DNA of 64,000 nucleotides from Magnolia sinica (lineage: Eukaryota; Streptophyta; Magnoliopsida; Magnoliales; Magnoliaceae), in NCBI RefSeq assembly GCF_029962835.1, contig NC_080588.1, forward strand, positions 67,624,501-67,688,500. The letters are read 5' to 3'. Below are positions 23,351 to 34,381 of this stretch, one piece after another. Positions within the stretch are counted from its first letter, which is position 1; each line of letters starts with the position of its first letter. The notes below the pieces were generated by a model. The model was not told the origin of the DNA. It saw nothing but the letters and a program-made list of their open reading frames with translations, and did not search any database. The position numbers and the translations under genes are program-made.

Positions 23351-25799
23351 GGAACCAAACAGACTTGGGGAATAATTACTTATTATATTGGAAACCAAAC
23401 AATTTTTTTTTCTAATTTTTTAGACACATACGTATCCAGTGATCAATAAGTAGAAACCAGGATAAGTTAAGCTTCTCTAAATTAACTTATGATCCAAACA
23501 CTCCTTTAATCAATAGAAAAGAATCCAACAACTGGGTCAAAATCTTCCAAAGAAGATTTTCAGTGCTAATTTATAAATTAAGTGAAGTAATAAGTAAATC
23601 AGAAGTTACTATGACTTGTCATCCGACTAGATATATTTTCCACCAAGATGCCTTATTTTATGAAACTGGTACGGTGGAAACGTTAGGCCCCACCAGCAGG
23701 ATTACCTGACACAATCTTCAGCCAGTTAGCTCATTATATGGGGCCATATGTGTATGTTGAAGAAGATTGTAGGTCCTCCATTGATTCTAAAGATGTGGCT
23801 TACCTAATGAGTGGACTGGCCTGATTTTGGTGAAAGGTGATATCCATGTGGGATCCTTTCTTTCAATGGAAGTTTTCATGCAAAGGTTGTATCTTGGCGG
23901 GAAGCATTTGGTTACACGTACGAAAAGCTATGGTACTTGTTTAGACCTATTTTTGGTTTCTTGACTTGGACCAGTAAGAAAATGCCATGTGGAGACACCA
24001 TGCATTTGGTACAGTTAGATTAATCGCCCTTGCACCTGAAGAAGATCTGCATCTTATCTTCCTTGGGTGTCACGTATTCTGTCACTATTATCATCGTACA
24101 GATTCCGTTGAAGCCCTTTTAGGAGGACGAATCATCATATCACATGACACATGGTCATATGATCATGCTCATAAAATGGGGGATATGCTTGGCACAACCA
24201 TAAAAGACCTATTGGACGAGCGTATCCTATTCTATAAATACAAATGATCTCATCCGTGAGGTCATCTCTTATAATCCTAGGAGATTTCTCTAGAGACGTT
24301 TGGAAAATCAACAAGAATCCAGAAGATTCTGAAAATCAATGGGATGAATCGACATCCAAGCCAATTTAGACGCAATCCCGTACTCAAATCATATAGGGGA
24401 TGGTTGAACTAATATCAAGTCTCGTTCTATATGATAATCAAAATTAAGAAAATGAAAGATCTTGTTTAGCCAAATGATAGATTAGTATCAGGGGTCCAAT
24501 CCCTCCAACACTCCATACTATCACCATTTAAGGTGATTAGATGAAGAAATTGATTTGATTAAGACCATCCAACACTTGGAAGTTCACAAGGTGGGCTATC
24601 AATAGAAATGTTGACCGGTCGTGATTGGTATAGACTAAGCTCTTAAGGCCTCAGACTTTGGTCCAGTTTTCTTTATTAGAGGAATTTTGGTAATGCCAGG
24701 CTAAATTAATCTTTAGTGGGGAATGAAGATCTATGGGAAGAATCAATTAAGGAAAGAAGATCAAATAGCCAGCGAGTCTGAAAACATTTTTTCCAAGACG
24801 AACCTTAGTTTGCTAAGGAAGGGATTGTGTATTCATTGCCTATTTTGATAAGCGCACCAGGTATTTACTTGTCTCTTTTTTTTTTCCCTTTACTATTAAA
24901 AGTGTGAGGTACAACAATGGTAACATAGCCAATATATTAGTAAAAATCGATAATGTTTATGCTAGTTTTTACTGTGTTATACGCGATTCTTATATATCTT
25001 GATAGAGAAATACCACGTTAAAGCATATAAGATAAAAAGTCCTTAAACCAATTGATTTCATAATCATTGCTACAAAGCAAAAAACCTCATTCGATCCCTT
25101 GCTTAGATCAAATCACCTTCAGACAATGCACATTTCTAAATCAGTGAGTGATCAAAAGGACTATGGGTAGTGATCAAAAGGACTTTAGGTTCGAATCGAG
25201 TCTCCAATGTCAATCTCGGTACACTACGGACCAATTCAGTCAATATCTTTCATTGGAATAGACTCTGACGTACCTGTGCAATCATACACACGCCTAATTC
25301 TGAAGTAGGACCTTGGTCACACCAATGGCCTCCACGGGCTGAACTAGGGGCAACATTATTTCTGGGTGTGCCTGATCAGTTCTCTCTCTCTCTCTCTCTC
25401 TCTCAACCACTTTTTCTGTTCTGATTTTTTTTTTTCTTAAAATGAGAACCGATCATGTACACGAGGACATCAGTGAGTACTCCATCAAGGTCCTTCCCCA
25501 ACATGACAGCTATTCATGACATCCGTACACTGCAAAACGTAAGCCTACCATGAGGATAACCTGGGATTAAAATCAGGTAGGTCCTTTGATCAGGTGGGCC
25601 ATACCTGACTATCGGTTGTCCATAGATTCCAGTAGTGCGGCGAATGTAATGATCTAGCTCAAATGATTTTTGTACTGCATGATCTTCCTCGTGGGACCTA
25701 CAGGTTGCATGGTCTGGATTTCATACAAATCTTGCATTTAGGCAGGAATGAGTGGGTGAACCACAGGCCAGTTTACATGTAGTTGTACCTTATCAGTTC
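23351..25799. other. no gene seen; scattered repeats
   Basis: Starts with the AT-rich tail shared with 20.4 kb. The longest open frame (23987-24247, 86 codons) resembles nothing I know and has no supporting context. A (TC)n run lies at 25380-25404 and a family B-like arm at 25545-25620. Otherwise unassigned. Confidence 0.5.
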
Positions 25800-25960
25800 T
25801 CGCATATGTATACGAGTCGAGTTAGCTCGGTCAGCTTACTCGACTCGACTCATCTCGGCTCGAAATTATATTTGAACTGAGTCGAGTCGGTTTTTGGAGC
25901 TAGGAAAAAAAATAAACCTCAACTCGAATCGACTCGGATCGAATTTCACAGTTTTGTGGG
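25800..25960. repeat. TCGAGTCGAG-rich dispersed element
   Basis: Dense repetition of words such as cgagtcgagttagctcgg and actcgactcgactcatctcg. The same kind of sequence occurs at 50609-50640 and 62932-64000. Non-coding. Confidence 0.65.
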
Positions 25961-26357
25961 TTCGTCGAAGCATATCCTGATAGTTTACCACCATTTTATG
26001 ATAATCGTTAACTCACTCATTGTAAACCTGGCGTAGATCTATGTCAATCTAGACCATCTAAATCGTGGGACGCATCATGGGTGGACCCCAACTTAAAAAT
26101 TCTTATGGATTAATTACTCGTTATCATCCAATTGTTCGACATAGGATTCAACGAACAAAAACAGATGGTTAAGATTGTTGGATCAGTCTGATCTGTCAAT
26201 CTGATCCACTGATGATGGAGCACGTAGTTTGGAACGAGGATTAATAATCTGTTTCGGGCCATTAGATCATGCACCGCCAATACGTGATGTATTGATTGTA
26301 TTGTACAATCCAAAAATGGTAGTGAAATAATGTCACCAGTGTAACGTTTCCTTGAGC
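25961..26357. promoter_or_regulatory. upstream region of the intact UGT
   Basis: About 400 bp with no recognised mobile element immediately before the core promoter. I see no further regulatory motif I would defend. Confidence 0.4.
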
Positions 26358-26364
26358 TATAAAA
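26358..26364 (+). promoter_or_regulatory. TATA box of the intact UGT
   Basis: TATAAAA in the context gagctataaaaccaag, 86 bp before the ATG at 26450, which leaves room for a leader of roughly 55-60 bp. The corresponding site in pseudogene 1 is degraded. Confidence 0.65.
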
Positions 26365-26449
26365 CCAAGTGCTTCCTCTCTTCCCTTTCAAGTGTTTGTA
26401 TAGACTGTAGAGAAGGTGGGTCCCACCCTTCAATTGCATTTGGTAAGCC

Positions 26450-27841
26450 ATGGGTGATGGCATGCATGTGGTGATGCTTCCATGGCTGGCTTTTGGTCAC
26501 ACGATCCCATTCCTTCATCTCTCCATAGCCTTAGCCAAATCTGGCATCCGAATTTCCTTCCTCACTCCTCCTAGAAACATCCAAAGGCTCCCCAAGATCC
26601 CACCACATCTAACGGCTCTAATCAATCTAGTCGAGCTTCCTTTGCCAGCCGTTGATGGCCTGCCCGAAGGCGCTGAAGCCACCATCGATATCCAACATGG
26701 GAGCGACGAGTACTTGAAGAAGGCATACGATCTCTCATACCCAACCTTTGAGCAGTTCATTGCCGCGCAATCACCTGATTGGATCATCCACGATCTCTTC
26801 CCCAGCTGGACGTCCAAGATCTCACGTGAGTTCGGCATTCCACACGTGCTATTCTCTGCGTTCTCTGCGGCTGTGATGGCTTTCATAGGACCGTTGGAAT
26901 CGGCCATGATCGGAGATGACCTAAGAAAACTATGGCCATCACCAGAGAGTTTGGCAACTCAACCTAAGTGGTTTGAATTCGATTCATCTATCGCCTTCCG
27001 TCCTCATGAGACTGATGGCGTCTACCGTTCGTTCTTCAGCCCGAATGCTTCAGGGCTGTCGGATTTGGATCACGTGCTGCTAGCATTGCAAGGATGCTCG
27101 GCGATGGCCATTCGGACTTGTACTGAGTTTGAAGGAGAGTACTTGAGCTTACTACCGAAGTTATACAAGATACCGGTCATTCCGGTCGGATTATTTCCAC
27201 CGGCGCTACCAGATAAGAGAGAAACCACCGATCCCAAGTGGGCCACCACACTCAAATGGCTAGATGATCGGCCCACCAGATCAGTGGTGTATGTTTGCTT
27301 TGGGAGTGAGTGTAAATTGAGCAGTGATCAAGTTTACGAAATTGCCCATGGGCTTGAACTGTCTAACTTGCCATTTCTATGGGCACTCAGGAGTCCAATT
27401 TCGTCAACCGATGACGTTGATACCCTACCATCGGGATTCGAGAGCCGGATCGGTAGTCGTGGGATCGTACATTTGGGTTGGGTCCCTCAGTTGGAGATAC
27501 TGGCCCACCCTTCCATTGGTGGATATTTTTTTCATGCTGGGTGGGGGTCTATCATCGAGACCGTCCAGTATGGGCATGCCATGGTCGTCTTGCCTCTGGC
27601 GAACATCCAGCCGTTGGATGCTAGGCATATGGTGGATAAGGGTCTGGCTATTCAAGTTGAGATAAACAACGATGGGTCATTCCACAGGGATGCAATCTCC
27701 CAGTCTCTGAGGCGGGCTATGGTTGAAGAAGGAGGAGAAAGGATTAGGCTCAAATCAATGGAAATGAGTGCTGTTTTCCGCGATCAGAAGCTCCACCAAA
27801 GCTACGTGAACGGATTTATCAGTTTCTTGAAAAGCTCTTAA
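26450..27841 (+). CDS. UDP-glycosyltransferase, UGT91/rhamnosyltransferase-like
   Basis: Single uninterrupted 463-codon frame, normal length for a plant family 1 UGT. Such soluble cytosolic enzymes move a sugar from a UDP donor to a small molecule; UGT91 relatives usually extend sugars already on flavonoids or terpenoids. The ATG is chosen from its gccATGGgt context and conservation of start and leader in pseudogene 1. N-terminal half: catalytic His17 (WLAFGH) and Asp115 (WIIHDLFPSW). C-terminal half: RSVVYVCFGSECKLS loop (278-291) and the 44-residue PSPG box W344-Q387 (WVPQLEILAHPSIGG). Two usually conserved PSPG positions differ: the Cys of HCGW is Ala363, and the acidic residue before the final Gln is Ile386. 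No signal peptide or membrane span is seen. The 3' flank has AATAAT-like words and matches pseudogene 1 to about 27895. Acceptor and donor sugar cannot be read from the sequence. Confidence 0.93.
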   Translation: MGDGMHVVMLPWLAFGHTIPFLHLSIALAKSGIRISFLTPPRNIQRLPKIPPHLTALINLVELPLPAVDGLPEGAEATIDIQHGSDEYLKKAYDLSYPTFEQFIAAQSPDWIIHDLFPSWTSKISREFGIPHVLFSAFSAAVMAFIGPLESAMIGDDLRKLWPSPESLATQPKWFEFDSSIAFRPHETDGVYRSFFSPNASGLSDLDHVLLALQGCSAMAIRTCTEFEGEYLSLLPKLYKIPVIPVGLFPPALPDKRETTDPKWATTLKWLDDRPTRSVVYVCFGSECKLSSDQVYEIAHGLELSNLPFLWALRSPISSTDDVDTLPSGFESRIGSRGIVHLGWVPQLEILAHPSIGGYFFHAGWGSIIETVQYGHAMVVLPLANIQPLDARHMVDKGLAIQVEINNDGSFHRDAISQSLRRAMVEEGGERIRLKSMEMSAVFRDQKLHQSYVNGFISFLKSS

Positions 27842-28159
27842 ATCTAAGTAGGAAACAACTGATCTGAAATAATATGTAAGATGTTGTCATTAGTATACCC
27901 TTTAAAAAGAATTCATCCAAAAATAGACAACCTACTTCTCCCCTGTCTATGGAAAAAACATGAAGTTGTATGGATCCTACAGTATGTGGACCCCACCATA
28001 ATGTGTGTCTGAATTTCACACTGATCACTGGAATTATGAATTGTTGAATTGTCTTGATTTTTGGGTCCCATGACTAAATTTTTATGTGTTTTATCCATGT
28101 TATTCATCCAATTTGTTAGATTATTTTATGGCATGACCCCAAAAATGAGGCAGATCATA

Positions 28160-28275
28160 GGATCCTGCTTGGGTGGTAGACTCTCGGGAGTTTCAACACC
28201 CGGTCAGGGGTTCGGAGTATCCATAGGTGGTGAAATTCCACTAGCGTGAGTGTGTGGTGTGTGTGTGTGATAAAA
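28160..28275 (+). mobile_element. tRNA-derived SINE with 11-bp target duplication
   Basis: A 116-bp insert between two perfect copies of ggcagatcata (28149-28159 and 28276-28286). It has an A-box-like tgggtggtagactctcggga, a B-box-like ggttcggagtatc, the phrase ccactagcgtgagtgtgtgg and a (TG)n-gataaaa tail. This layout is that of plant tRNA-related SINEs; it reminds me of the Au family, which is recollection only. A diverged fragment lies at 8497. Confidence 0.85.
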
Positions 28276-28331
28276 GGCAGATCATAACCTCAGGTACGCC
28301 ACACCTAGGAAACAATAGTGATTGAAACAAC

Positions 28332-30709
28332 TGTTGAGGGTCAAATATTGCATATCAGACCCAATTATTACCTGAATTTATGGACATGATACTATTTAAT
28401 GCACCAGTTTAATCGTGTTTGTGATGCAAGGTGTATTTATGAGCATGGACTGAAAAAGGATGCTAAAAGCATGGATTTAACGTTCAGAATGCACCAAGGC
28501 AAGGGACGGACTCCAGGGGACAAAGATCGAAGAAATTACATGCCAGGGGTCCGAGAAAATTGAGAAACTGAAGCTCAAGTGGCCTGAAAGTCAGCCAGAA
28601 TGCAAGATCACTGGGTTTCCATCATCTGTTTGGCTCGAAACTTTATACATGGCTCGAGGACCAAGAACTAACCGTACACGTCAAATTTCAGCCATTGGAT
28701 CCTCGTGAAAGTGGCTGAACTAACAGATCAGTCCATAAAATCCTGATTTGGGGCCCACCCGCTGTCCAGATACGCTTTAACTTCGGCCCCCACGGCTCAA
28801 ATGAAATGGGGAACAAGATGGATGGTGTGGATTTCTCATAATCATTGTACAGTGTACATAGTACACTTTTTGCACTAAGAGTGCATGGCAACAGGGACGT
28901 CTCTTCTTCAAAACAAACAGAACTCTGTTTCTGGTATGAAACAGAGCCTGCGGATGATCTCAGTGGGCCATCATCATGGTCCAAATGCTCAATCTGACCC
29001 GTCCATCATGCAGAGGGGTTCGATTTACCCAAACCCATGTTGATATTATATACCCATGCACCCATACATGCTGGTTTCAACGGTCACAAACGGACAGCCC
29101 TGCACTGATTGCAGCGTGATTACCACCTTGGCCGCATCCATAACATTCCAAAGCCGGACACATCTAGCTGAAATTTTGTTGTAAAGACAATTGACGCAGT
29201 GGATTTCGAAGATACCAAGTACGTGGACCCCACCAACTCTCATCAGAGCCTTCCGTTTCGGTCTCTGCTGCGGAAGCTTGAACAGGGACTTGCGGCCGAT
29301 CTCTTTGGGCCAACACCGTGCATCAACGGTCAGATCTGAACCGTTTATGAGACTCAAACCGCTCCTCTCACTTAGGCCTAGGTGGATAGATTTCAGAATG
29401 CATCGGAGATCGGTTTTTGATCGTCCGAACGGAAGATAGACGGAGGAACTGTTTCAATTGATGGGCTGCACTAAACCTGAGAAAAAATACTCCTTCTCGA
29501 CTGAAATTTCAAAAGGAATTCCATGGACGGGTCGGATTTCTCGTCTGACATCAATCCTGGGCCCACCGACTTCAACAGCGTAAGATTTACGCATTACGCA
29601 CGGCCAGACGCAAACGACTTTCGTGGGCCATTGTGCGATCGTATTGATGGTCGGATCCATGATCTGGACCGTACACATGTTACAACAGGTGGCCATAACC
29701 CTAGCCAAGATATCAGAATCAAGAGATGAATTGATTTCGCGCCGGAATTCTTCTCCAGAAGGTGAGTAGTTTCGCATGGCGCTTTCGCACATTACTGGGT
29801 TGCATAAGGGAACTTTCGCATGAAGTTCTTGGACTCGAGCCGACCTACAGAAGAGTATAAGAGGAGAAGCACATGAGGAGGCCAAGGATGGAAGTGAAGA
29901 AAGGAGAAAGGGCAGGGATCTAAGGCTTGGGGCTGGACGTCTACATAGAGAGTTTGTTTTTTTTAAGTTTTAATTCTTTTATTTTTATTTATTTATTATT
30001 AGTTGAGAGATCAAGCCCGATCATGTTGGGCTAAACCTCTTAGCTAGGGCTAAGAGGTGAAGCTTGTAGTGTGATGGGAGAACTTGTTGCTTGTGCCTTT
30101 TGTTTAGATTGAAGGGGTTTTTTGATTTAATTTTATTATGGGAATATTTTTAGTTTTTAATGGCCTGTTGTGACTGAAATTACAATGGGTTTGCAATGGC
30201 TTTGAGTATTTCTTTTTCCTTATTTTGATTATGACGTCAGGAAGCCCTGTTGTTCGCCATCGTCTCCTGGGCATGGTCGGATGTCGGTACCCTTCCTAAC
30301 CTTCATAATCATCTGATTGGTTGGTAATTAATTTAATTCTATTGTTGACTTTGTCTCCTGGGCATGGTTTGGTGATGGAATCCATTCTAATTCATATACC
30401 TTTCACCCCTTGAAAACTATATCAAAGGAAGTCTAGTCAATTTCCATGATTTCTGAAGCAGGCATAAGATCTCCCTGATCCCTACAAGTGGATCCTCTGA
30501 ATCCCTAGTTTTTCTTCCTCTAAATTCCTTAAGTTTTACATTAATCTCTCACCATTATTCATCAATTTATATTTGATTTAGATTGCATCTTAGGCTAGTT
30601 CTATTTCTAGTTAGTTTCAGGAAACGTACAAGTTTCAGTCCCTGTGGATTCGACCTCGGTCTTACCGAGTTTATTACTACATCACAACCCTATACTTGGG
30701 GAGTGAACA
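28332..30709 (+). repeat. 5' LTR
   Basis: TGTTGAGGGTCAAATATTGC to gggagtgaaca. It is collinear throughout with the 3' LTR at 34382-36758 and with the older solo LTR at 15981. Short antisense frames here (for example 143 codons at 29454-29885) are present in both LTRs and have no recognisable product. Confidence 0.95.
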
Positions 30710-30715
30710 AGTTTT

Positions 30716-30733
30716 TGGCGCCGTTGCCGGGGA
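30716..30733 (+). other. primer-binding site complementary to tRNA-Asp
   Basis: TGGCGCCGTTGCCGGGGA lies 6 bp after the 5' LTR. It is the reverse complement of the 3' end of plant tRNA-Asp (as I recall, ending CCCCGGCAACGGCGCCA). This primer is typical of the Athila/Calypso group of Ty3/gypsy elements. Confidence 0.9.
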
Positions 30734-31264
30734 CTGACGGTTACGTTTTTCTGAAATTAATTAGTTTTAGAATTAGGTTGGGATTAGGATTTTACTAACT
30801 TTAGGTTAAAGGTTTTTATTTTATTTTATTTTTAGAAACTAACCTGTTTTCCTGTTTTGTAGGTTCCTGAAATAACTTCTAAATTGGTAATCCCTTTCTA
30901 ACTCCTCTACTTTTTCTATTTTTAGAATTAGGGTTTGAATTTTAGAAATTTTCTAATTCTGGAACTTTCCTTTTTAGGAACTAACTTTCTATTTTTATTA
31001 ACTTTCTAATTCTAACTCTTTTAGAATCTAACTTTGTTTCCTAATTTATTTTTAGAAATTTTCACTTGTAGACTTTTTGTTTAAAAACTAACATTACTTT
31101 AGAATTTTTAAATTTAGAAACTAATTTCTGTTGTTTTCTTTTGTAGGATCTTAATATAAGAATCTCTAGTCTGGTAACATCTTTCTAACTTCTCCTCTTA
31201 CTCTATGTATTGTTGTAGGATTTTTCTTTTTTTCTAGGATTAGACTCAGAGTTAGGGTTCTACC
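30734..31264 (+). other. long 5' leader of the LTR element
   Basis: Non-coding, T-rich, with loose repetition of words like tttagaaactaac and ctaattctaactct. A leader of about 530 nt separates the primer site from the ORF start at 31265. No other feature is seen. Confidence 0.6.
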
Positions 31265-33052
31265 ATGGAAGCATGGGTACGTGCATATGCCGAGATGGAT
31301 AAGAGATATTGGGGAATGCCTGAGGGTTGTGGAATTCAACGTATACCTCAAGATTCTTCTCCATCAAGAACAGACATTGAGAACCGACTAAAACGTTATG
31401 TTCCATCTGTTAATAGGGCCGTATATGATCGTAATTATGGAAACGAGGATTATTATCAACAATCATATTCTCCCATGTATGATCAGTATGACTATTACCA
31501 GGGGAAACATCAAAATTTGGAAGATGAACCAACTATATGCTATAATGATTACCCTCTTGGATACCCTACCATCGATATCCAATCAGAAACAATCCAAGAG
31601 GATTTAGCTCAGCGTAGCCTGGCCTATCTCACGGAAATGAGAAAATCGTTGGAAGCGCTTAATTCGCGCCTTGATAAGATAGAGGAGGCTCGGTTATCTC
31701 AACCACAATTCATTCCAGAAATACAATGCGAGAAAAGTGATCCTAACTCACTTTGGAAGAACTCTGGAATTACAAATGAGGAGTTGGATTCTATCAATGA
31801 GCATATGGTTCAATTTTCCGATGAGTTGATCTCAATGACTGTTCAAAGGAATGGTCAAGATGCGTGGGTATCTTTCAAATACAGTGATGATGACACACTT
31901 TCCTCACATGACACACAGGATCTCAATGATGACGTAGAGGTTAGTTTTTTCAAATCTCAACCGAACTTAGGTGTAGAATGTGAGGAGAGCAACCCCATCC
32001 CAAGTGTGTACTGCACAGAATTAGACAATGATGCTTATTGGGATGATGATCATGAATATACAGCCCAAAGTCCCCTAGAATCAATCTCAAGTTTGGTCCA
32101 GGTCAATGATCAAGACGTACATGAAGTGGTCGGTCATAATAAGCCACTCCCCTCACCTGACATGTCTGATTTTAAGGTGGAGGATGAGCCCCTTACAATA
32201 GACCCTTCTAACTCTTGTGAAACATGTTTGGACCACTCCTCTGAATTAAATGATGATCTGATTCGGGAGAAGGACGAGTTGCTTGCTACGACCTTGGAAA
32301 TTGAAACCACTAAGTTGAGGCCACCATCTGAGCTGTACACGTTTGACAATTCAACACCTCGATTGAGTAGTTTCAATGAACAAAGTGATCACATCGATGC
32401 TTCCCCTATTGATTTTCAATCTATCTGTACAGGGCTGGAGCAAGAGAGCACACCTCCGTTTACCTTTAAAGACAATGGATTCCTTGGGCAGATCATCACA
32501 AGTTTTAATGTGGAAAATGAGTCACCCTCAGCTGAATGTCCCAACTCTTTTGATGATTGTTTGGCACACTTTGCAGATTCAAATGATCCCATGATAAGAG
32601 ACATAGTGAATGCCTTGCAAGACAACATCTCGGTAGTCATCACTGACCGAGAGAACCCTTACTTTGAAGCCCCTTCTTCCATAGATCCTGAATGTTTACC
32701 ATTAAGGGAGGAGGAGCTGAAAATTGAGCCGAAGTTTGAAACTTCGGAATGTGTTGAGACTACATCACTTTTTAAGAAGTTTTCTAAACTTTATTTACGT
32801 GTAGTCTCTGATTCACCATGGAGTACTAACGTTGAAACTTCTTCTGTCACAGGTGAATCGTATATATGTTGGATACCTCAAGCACTTCAACGAAAAATTT
32901 CTTATGAGGTACATAAGTTTCTATGGAAGGTAATGCTCCAAGGCGTCCAAGCCTATTGCAAAAAGGGCTTTTGGATGATCCTGTTGAGGAACTTACTGAG
33001 AAACTTATCAAGATACTGGCCGAAAGAGGAACCTTGCGGCTTGACTCAGTAG
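31265..33052 (+). CDS. 595-codon acidic ORF of the non-autonomous LTR element
   Basis: Uninterrupted frame starting at an ATG in good context (accATGG). I do not recognise a family. Residues 40-95 are rich in Tyr, Asp and Asn (EDYYQQSYSPMYDQYDYYQG). About 112-150 looks helical and may form a coiled coil (LTEMRKSLEALNSRLDKIEE). The middle (200-500) is strongly acidic and Ser/Asp/Glu rich with recurring phrases such as NSCETCLDHSSELNDD and NSFDDCLAHFADSND, suggesting internal repeats. The last 80 residues turn basic and hydrophobic. Near 32930-33050 the overlapping frame (LLDDPVEELTEKLIKILAER) looks more protein-like, so a splice or frameshift may give a different C-terminus. It may be a gag-like or env-position product; function unknown. 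Confidence 0.7.
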   Translation: MEAWVRAYAEMDKRYWGMPEGCGIQRIPQDSSPSRTDIENRLKRYVPSVNRAVYDRNYGNEDYYQQSYSPMYDQYDYYQGKHQNLEDEPTICYNDYPLGYPTIDIQSETIQEDLAQRSLAYLTEMRKSLEALNSRLDKIEEARLSQPQFIPEIQCEKSDPNSLWKNSGITNEELDSINEHMVQFSDELISMTVQRNGQDAWVSFKYSDDDTLSSHDTQDLNDDVEVSFFKSQPNLGVECEESNPIPSVYCTELDNDAYWDDDHEYTAQSPLESISSLVQVNDQDVHEVVGHNKPLPSPDMSDFKVEDEPLTIDPSNSCETCLDHSSELNDDLIREKDELLATTLEIETTKLRPPSELYTFDNSTPRLSSFNEQSDHIDASPIDFQSICTGLEQESTPPFTFKDNGFLGQIITSFNVENESPSAECPNSFDDCLAHFADSNDPMIRDIVNALQDNISVVITDRENPYFEAPSSIDPECLPLREEELKIEPKFETSECVETTSLFKKFSKLYLRVVSDSPWSTNVETSSVTGESYICWIPQALQRKISYEVHKFLWKVMLQGVQAYCKKGFWMILLRNLLRNLSRYWPKEEPCGLTQ

Positions 33053-34381
33053 TTTTTCCTTGCTTTCTTAGGACTAGGGTAGTTGCTTTATGCTGTTTTA
33101 GGATAGATGGTAAACTTAGCACTCCTGGGAGGCAACCCAGCTCTTCATTTCATTTCGTTTTTATCATTAGTTAGTTCAATGTTTGTGGGTAACATTACTG
33201 CAAACCCTCACGAGACTACAACTCGTCCACTAGGAGCAACCTAGGGGTTTAAAGGCTTGTTGCATATGCTAAATGCAATCGAGAGCACCTGCGAAAGTGG
33301 TATAGGTAGGATTTTGTCTTTACTTTTGTTAATTTCTCTCTTGTACTGACCCCCTTTTACGTAAATAGCTATGGAAAACCTCTTGATTCTTTCAGGTATT
33401 ATCTTCCTATCACTTCTCATTTACTTATTTTGTCCCATGTGCATTGCATGTTTATTTCTTTTACATTGAGGACAATGTAGATTTTTGGTTGGGGGTGAGA
33501 GATTAGGTTTCCTAATCAGTGTTTCTTGATCTTGAGCAAAAGTTGTGAAAATTTTTAATTTTTCAGGCTTTCTGATGAATTCGAAGTGATTTTGACGGCC
33601 ATCTAGGGCACTTAGAATCTCAAGATGCGTAATGTTGGTACTTTATGACTCTTAGATTCAGTTATCTATTAAATTTCATAGCTAAGTTTGAATTGTTAAT
33701 CCATTACTAGAATTTGTAAACATTGATTGAGACATGAATTCGCAGGACACATCTCGCGTGCATATTAAGGTTTCAGTTCGATATTGAAGGATTAACTTGG
33801 TAATCACTAAACATGAAAGGAACCAACTTGGAAAATTGAATGTATTGGGCGAACAGTCTTCACCATAGGTTTGCTCCCTATAGGTGAGGATTCGATTCCC
33901 CATGGATGATATTTGAAAAAGAGTTGGGTGTACAGTCTTTACTTTAGGTTTGCTCCCTATAGGTAAGGATTTGATCCCTCTTCTTGGCGTTACTTCTAAT
34001 GTAAAAGTCAAAAATTAAAAGAATAAAAAGATAATGTGTAAGCCAAGTTGGGTTATCGTGAATTCTCTTAGTTGTTACCAATGATATCCTTAAATATCGA
34101 GGTGAATCTTAATGTTGACAAGTCGAGATTAGACTATACATCCATGGAATTCAATATTTAGAATTATTCTAATTGATGGATTAATATTTTGAACTTGATT
34201 ATGAAGTTTACCGTGAGCTTGATTCCAGGAAAAAGTAATGCCAACATTCATGAATCTTAGAATTCGAGTATCTGAATTGTTTTTTTTCATAAATCACTTG
34301 AGTTATAAAAATTGTCCTGTAATTCTCAATTTATCTTTCGCATACCTTGCTCGGGACTAGCAAGATGCTGGTTGGGGGTTG
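33053..34381 (+). other. 3' untranslated interior, hairpins and polypurine tracts
   Basis: No coding frame is convincing. Hairpin-forming motifs ctcctgggaggcaacccag (33122-33140) and acattgaggacaatgt (33463-33478) resemble ones I associate with the 3' part of Athila-like elements. A purine tract ggttgggggtg at 33487 is echoed by the real polypurine tract ggttgggggttg at 34370-34381, flush with the 3' LTR. A duplicated phrase (ggtttgctccctataggt) occurs at about 33869 and 33947. Confidence 0.7.

Noticed and set aside
23987-24247. 86-codon open frame
   Set aside because: No recognisable motif, no TATA box or conserved context, and AT-rich repeat surroundings; kept only as part of an unassigned stretch.
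29454-29885. Antisense 143-codon open frame, also present at 35504-35935
   Set aside because: It lies within both LTRs, so conservation is trivial; no recognisable protein and no promoter context.
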